Of a stretch of DNA of 64,000 nucleotides, positions 60,333 to 64,000 are shown one piece after another. Numbering within the stretch: position 1 is the first letter of the stretch; every line of letters begins with the position of its first letter. The notes under the pieces are model-generated. The model searched no databases, was not told where the DNA came from, and was given only the letters and a program-made list of their open reading frames with translations. The stretch covers positions 8,206,001-8,270,000 of the forward strand of contig NC_134677.1 in NCBI RefSeq assembly GCF_024713945.1. The letters run 5' to 3'. Source of the stretch: Dermatophagoides farinae. Lineage: Eukaryota; Arthropoda; Arachnida; Sarcoptiformes; Pyroglyphidae. Made by a program: the position numbers and the translations under genes.

Positions 60333-61152
60333 TCATTCAGATGTTTTAAAATTTGTTGCAAATTTTTGTATGATATTTGTTATACTTGGAACAGTCATTT
60401 TTGCTTTTTCCATTATATTACGATGATTCGGTAATGTTCTTGCATCATCATTTGTTGTTAACGTTGTTGTTGTTGATGCTATCCCTATTGATTCATCATT
60501 TGACGATTGATGATTAGCTCGATTACGATGACGATGTGGAGCATTTTGAATACTTGATCCATGTGTTAATGTTTCCATTTGCTGCTGCTGCTCTTGTTGT
60601 TGTTGTTGTTGTTGTTCAGTATCTAAACTATCATCATCCATAATAAAATTTGCCGGTCGACATTGATCGAAATTTCCACAACAAATCTCCGTAATAAGAT
60701 CGATTCCTTTTGAATGGAAAAAAAAACAAAAACAAATTCATTTGAAACAAACATTTTTCACCAAAAAAAAACGAACACTTACTTGAAATAAGATAAACAA
60801 TCGAAATGATTGCCATATAAATCATTGAAATCCAGCCCATATATTGGTTATAATTAAGAAAATGGTCATCATTTTCAATTTTTGTTCCATTCTTATTTAT
60901 AACAATATCATCAACATCATTATTATGCTGAATTTTTGAATTCACCTGATGCCGCAATGCTGATTGGTTTTGAACATTTTCTAAATCCATATATTGATTA
61001 CCATCAATCATTTTTGGTATTAATGTAAATCGATTTTCATCATCATCATCAACAACATTGCTAGTCGTTATTTGTTTATCGATGACAATACCATGGATTA
61101 GTTGAAAATTAATTACAATGGTGATGATGATGATGATAATTTTCGTCAACAT
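60333..61152 (-). CDS. Small single-pass membrane protein, unrecognised
   Basis: Exons 61152-60783 and 60706-60333, 76 bp phase-1 intron (TTCAA|GTAAGT, CAAAAG acceptor). About 247 residues: leader MLTKIIIIIITIVINFQLIHG, an acidic and Asn/Asp-rich extracellular part of about 80 residues with possible N-glycosylation (NQS, NGT), a membrane span MGWISMIYMAIISIVYLIS near residues 104-123, then a Cys-containing juxtamembrane stretch (TEICCGNFDQCRPANF), a Gln run and a His/Asn/Thr-rich cytoplasmic tail. Upstream in-frame ATGs at 61251 and 61221 would add a second hydrophobic stretch; 61152 was chosen for its compact signal peptide. The start is only 234 bp from the divergent gene at 61386. I do not recognise the family. 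Confidence 0.7.
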
Positions 61153-61385
61153 AATTTTGTTTTTGAAAACCGAGAGAGCGAGGACCAAATAACAATAATT
61201 AATCATTATGAAAATTTTCATGAAAAAAAATTTTCGGTTTTTTGTATCCATTGGAAATTCAAATTTCTATAATCAAATAATGAAAAATTTTTTGTTGTTG
61301 TTGTTGTTGTTGATCGAATTCAATTTAAATCGACAAAAATACATAATTAATCTACTTTGTGAAAAAGAAAAGAAAGAAAAAAGAA
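61153..61385. promoter_or_regulatory. Shared divergent promoter region
   Basis: 233 bp between the start codons of the membrane-protein gene (minus) and the 247-residue protein gene (plus). Contains a GTT run at about 61292-61312 and A-rich sequence. Its small size suggests a bidirectional promoter. Confidence 0.4.
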
Positions 61386-62129
61386 ATGCCAAGAAATAAT
61401 ACATCCATATCGGAATCGAATCTAATTGAATCAATTATCGATGTTTGTGATGATTATGATAATAATGATGATCAATCGAAAAATAAATGGAATTGTCAGA
61501 TGATGATTAATGATCCGGATTCAATGTCGGCAGCAAACATTATACTATATCAGATTCGATTACAATCAACAGCAAATAGTTTGAATCTACTAATACCAAT
61601 ATCATCGATACGTGATGAAAGATCGAAATATTTATTGGAAACAAAATTACATTTCAAACCAAATGAACATTATTGGCAAAGAGATTTAGATTGGAACAAT
61701 GTCATCACTATTGGTCAATGGGAAGATCCAACATTATTAACACTTTATGATCAATTGTATAGGAAAATTGTATCGATAAGATTTCGTATCCATGAAGATG
61801 TCAATCATTTTCGTCGTCGTATTAATCGTGATCGTTTTACATTGGTACCATGGGATGAATGGGAAATTTGTCAACGTGTTGGCGCTTGCCAATGGAATCA
61901 TTATAAACATACATTTCAACAGGCTAAATACCGATGGCCACAATATGTTTTTAATATAGCATATGTGATGCGTGGTAATTCATCACCATTCGATGATCCT
62001 GATGTTGAAGAAGATCATAAACGTAAAGATCGTATAATGGTCGAATTTGTCATAAGGATTCATAAACAGTATAAATCTTTACGAATGGAACAAATTAAGA
62101 AAAAAACATCTATTTCATCAGTAAATTGA
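61386..62129 (+). CDS. Unrecognised 247-residue intracellular protein, single exon
   Basis: ATG 61386 (MPRNNTSISESN) is preceded in frame only by a purine-rich run without ATG, so it is the natural start. No signal peptide or membrane segment. After an acidic Asp/Asn-rich N-terminus, a compact region follows with many Trp and charged residues: HYWQRDLDWNNVITIGQWED, VPWDEWEICQRVGACQWNHY, KYRWPQYVF, then a Lys/Arg-rich end (DHKRKDRIMVEFVIRIHKQY). Amino-acid composition and lack of low complexity in the second half support a real protein. A poly(A) signal AATAAA follows at 62138-62143. Function not known to me. Confidence 0.72.
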   Translation: MPRNNTSISESNLIESIIDVCDDYDNNDDQSKNKWNCQMMINDPDSMSAANIILYQIRLQSTANSLNLLIPISSIRDERSKYLLETKLHFKPNEHYWQRDLDWNNVITIGQWEDPTLLTLYDQLYRKIVSIRFRIHEDVNHFRRRINRDRFTLVPWDEWEICQRVGACQWNHYKHTFQQAKYRWPQYVFNIAYVMRGNSSPFDDPDVEEDHKRKDRIMVEFVIRIHKQYKSLRMEQIKKKTSISSVN

Positions 62130-62203
62130 TTATTGAAAATAAAATTAATTTATTCAATTGTCGAAAGAATGTTGATATGTTGGATATAATAATTGATTTT
62201 AAT
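62130..62203. terminator. Overlapping convergent polyadenylation signals
   Basis: 74 bp between two facing stop codons. AATAAA on plus at 62138-62143 and AATAAA on minus at 62154-62149 are five bases apart, so the two transcripts must overlap at their 3' ends if both signals are used. Confidence 0.55.
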
Positions 62204-64000
62204 TCAATTGTTATTCAGTTGTTCAGTTATCGGTGATAAAAATTTCAAAGCCGATTCTTTGCTAATACGTTGTACTTGACTAAGCTATTTTTTAAAAAAA
62301 TATGCAAAAAGATAAAATGATTATACAATTTGTCAATTATACAATCCAATATAATAATTACCCCATTAACATATTTGACACCGAAACATCGATCAGAATG
62401 TTCAACCAATTTTGTTTTAAATGTAGTCACAATGAATTGTTTATGTCGTTGTTGTGGTTGTGGTGAAACCTGTGTTTGAATCATGTTTGCAATAAGTTCA
62501 GTACTTTGTGGATCAAGATTTTGATCCAATTCATCAAATATGTAGAATGGTGTTGGATCAACTTGTTGTAATGCAAGAACAAAAGCCATGGAAACTAGCG
62601 TTTTTTGACCACTTGAAAGCGACATTAAATCCTGTTTTGGTTCGTTCTTTTCCTCAAACGATACCAAAATTTCGATGCCAGCGAATGAATCAACACTGTC
62701 GATGATTGAGGATTGATCTTGTTCAAAGAAATAAATGTAAAAAAAAGAATGAAATAAGGAGTATAAATTACCTGCTGATGATCCCAAAGAACTTGAATTG
62801 AATGATGATGACAATGATGATGGTTCCGTCAATGTTTCACTTCTCATAGTAATCTCAGTTGAATTATTTGAGGTTGATGAAGTTTCGATTGTTGTTGATG
62901 ACATATTTTGATCAGTATGATGACGAGTGATGAATTGTAAAAAAGCTGCACCATTTGGTACAAATCGTTTGAAAATTTCTTGAAAATAAAAATTAACCTG
63001 TTTATAGGTACGCATGATGATTTCATTCTTTTGGCCTTCAACCATTCGCATTAGATGATGGATTTTTTCTGCACTACGAATTTGATTTTCTTTTTCGCTT
63101 TTCAAATTATCAATCGTTTGACGATGTTCATGATATTCTCCCAATAGACTATGGTTGATTTTTCCACCTGGAATCAAATCATTTAATTGACGATTCAAAT
63201 TTCTTACTGCTTTATTCATTTGGCTTGTAGTGTTTAAATTACGATATTGACTATCAAGATCTCGTAAAAAATCTACAATGAACAAAAAATATTAACAAAT
63301 TATTTGCATGCAAAAGTGAGAAAACAAAATCATACCATTTGAAAACAATCCTGCTTGTTCTATATCGACCATAATATCTTGAATCTGTGAATCAATATTT
63401 TTACAGCCATCTTCTTTAGTCTGAAATGATTTTCGTAACAATTCCACTTCATACATTGCTTGTTGCCATTCCTGTTCCAAATGTTCAATTTCATTGTCAA
63501 GTTCAAATTTCATTTGTGTTTTATTCGAAAGTATCTCGTTGAATTGAGCAATTTTTCTATGAAGCGATTCAATTTGTTTAGTCCATTGTTGTTCTAATTG
63601 GTCAAATTTTTCGCATTTTTTTGCCGATGCTTGTAAATTTGATTGATAATATTCTATTTGCTCTATTTTTGTTTTCAATCTTTGTGTTGATAATTTTAAA
63701 TCTTGAATCAATTCTTCCGTTATTTTATGTTTATGTACAGTATGATGAATTTCAGATTCCAAAGTTTCAATTTGTTCATTAAGTTCTTGAATTTCTGGCT
63801 GCAAAACATTTGGATCCGATTGTATTGATTGGATTTTATGTTCCCAAAAATTTTTCTCTTCAATCAAACAAGACATTCGTGTTTCATTTGAACACAGACA
63901 TTTTCTTTCCATTTCAATTTGTTGATCAATCTGTTCGAGTTTTTTCGCCAAAACAGATTCCGATTCAATATCATCGTTTTGCCTTTCAAACCCATCTTGT
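62204..64000 (-). CDS. Smc3: SMC3-like cohesin subunit, C-terminal part (5' end outside window)
   Basis: Cohesin ATPase that holds sister chromatids and extrudes loops. Exons: 64000-63336 (coiled coil, open to the window edge), 63272-62772 (end of coiled coil and start of C-terminal head: NFYFQEIFKRFVPNGAAFLQF, then a Ser/Thr-rich loop), 62717-62362 (VDSFAGIEILVSF; ABC signature LSSGQK at 62619-62605; Walker B FYIFDELDQ at 62547-62521; VTTFKTKLVEHSDRCFGVKY), 62284-62204 (C-terminal LSQVQRISKESALKFL..., stop). Introns are phase 1 except the last, phase 0. The order and the Ser-rich loop between coiled coil and head match SMC3 and not SMC1/2/4. Odd: the signature is LSSGQ where the family has LSGGQ, and the head is quite divergent from the fly/human sequences I remember, so a divergent SMC3 or a paralogue is possible. 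Confidence 0.85.

Noticed and set aside
1-64000. CRISPR arrays, insertion sequences, retroelements or bacterial operons
   Set aside because: Tandem short repeats here are eukaryotic microsatellites without spacers of constant length; no transposase, integrase or reverse transcriptase pattern was seen on either strand.

Overview
This is nuclear DNA of a small-genome arthropod, most likely an acariform mite of the house-dust/scab mite type. The bulk DNA is very AT-rich and full of CA, GA, CAA and CAT/GAT microsatellites and A/T homopolymers. Many coding introns are only 50-75 bp long. The genes are arthropod neural cell-surface receptors, and one has the layout I know only from chelicerates: a 'shortened Dscam' (sDscam) with a tandem array of alternative 5' cassettes. 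I saw no bacterial, viral or organellar sequence, no tRNA or rRNA, and no transposon.

Layout. (1) 1-9.95 kb, minus strand: an sDscam gene. Twelve cassettes (C1 at 9.82 kb to C12 at 3.19 kb) each carry a start codon, signal peptide and one variable Ig domain. They are followed by constant exons for Ig2, Ig3, three FNIII domains, one membrane span and the start of the cytoplasmic tail. Each cassette has its own short upstream region with a conserved element about 85-135 bp before its ATG (core TGGCGCTA in gene sense). The element resembles a CTCF site and shares a CGCT core with the promoter element of vertebrate clustered protocadherins. (2) 12.3-16.0 kb, minus: a two-Ig secreted or membrane-anchored protein. 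(3) 16.9-20.3 kb, plus: a polyQ-rich protein with five C2H2 zinc fingers. (4) 20.5-49.4 kb, minus: a sidestep-like receptor (five Ig, one FNIII, one membrane span, long low-complexity tail) with large microsatellite-filled introns; its inferred signal-peptide exon lies 16.5 kb upstream of the first Ig exon. (5) 49.4-60.3 kb: about 11 kb with no convincing gene. (6) 60.3-64 kb: a small single-pass membrane protein (minus), divergent from an unrecognised 247-residue protein (plus), which converges on the 3' part of an SMC3-like cohesin ATPase gene (minus) that runs off the right edge.

How the genes relate. The left half is a cluster of Ig-superfamily recognition molecules (sDscam, the two-Ig protein, Side-like), which suggests cell-surface recognition or neural wiring. 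The main biological point is the sDscam array. It looks like promoter choice among cassettes, each spliced to one constant region, with an element at each promoter that may be a CTCF site. All exon limits were derived by hand from splice signals and reading phase (nearly all introns are phase 1). No database was searched.
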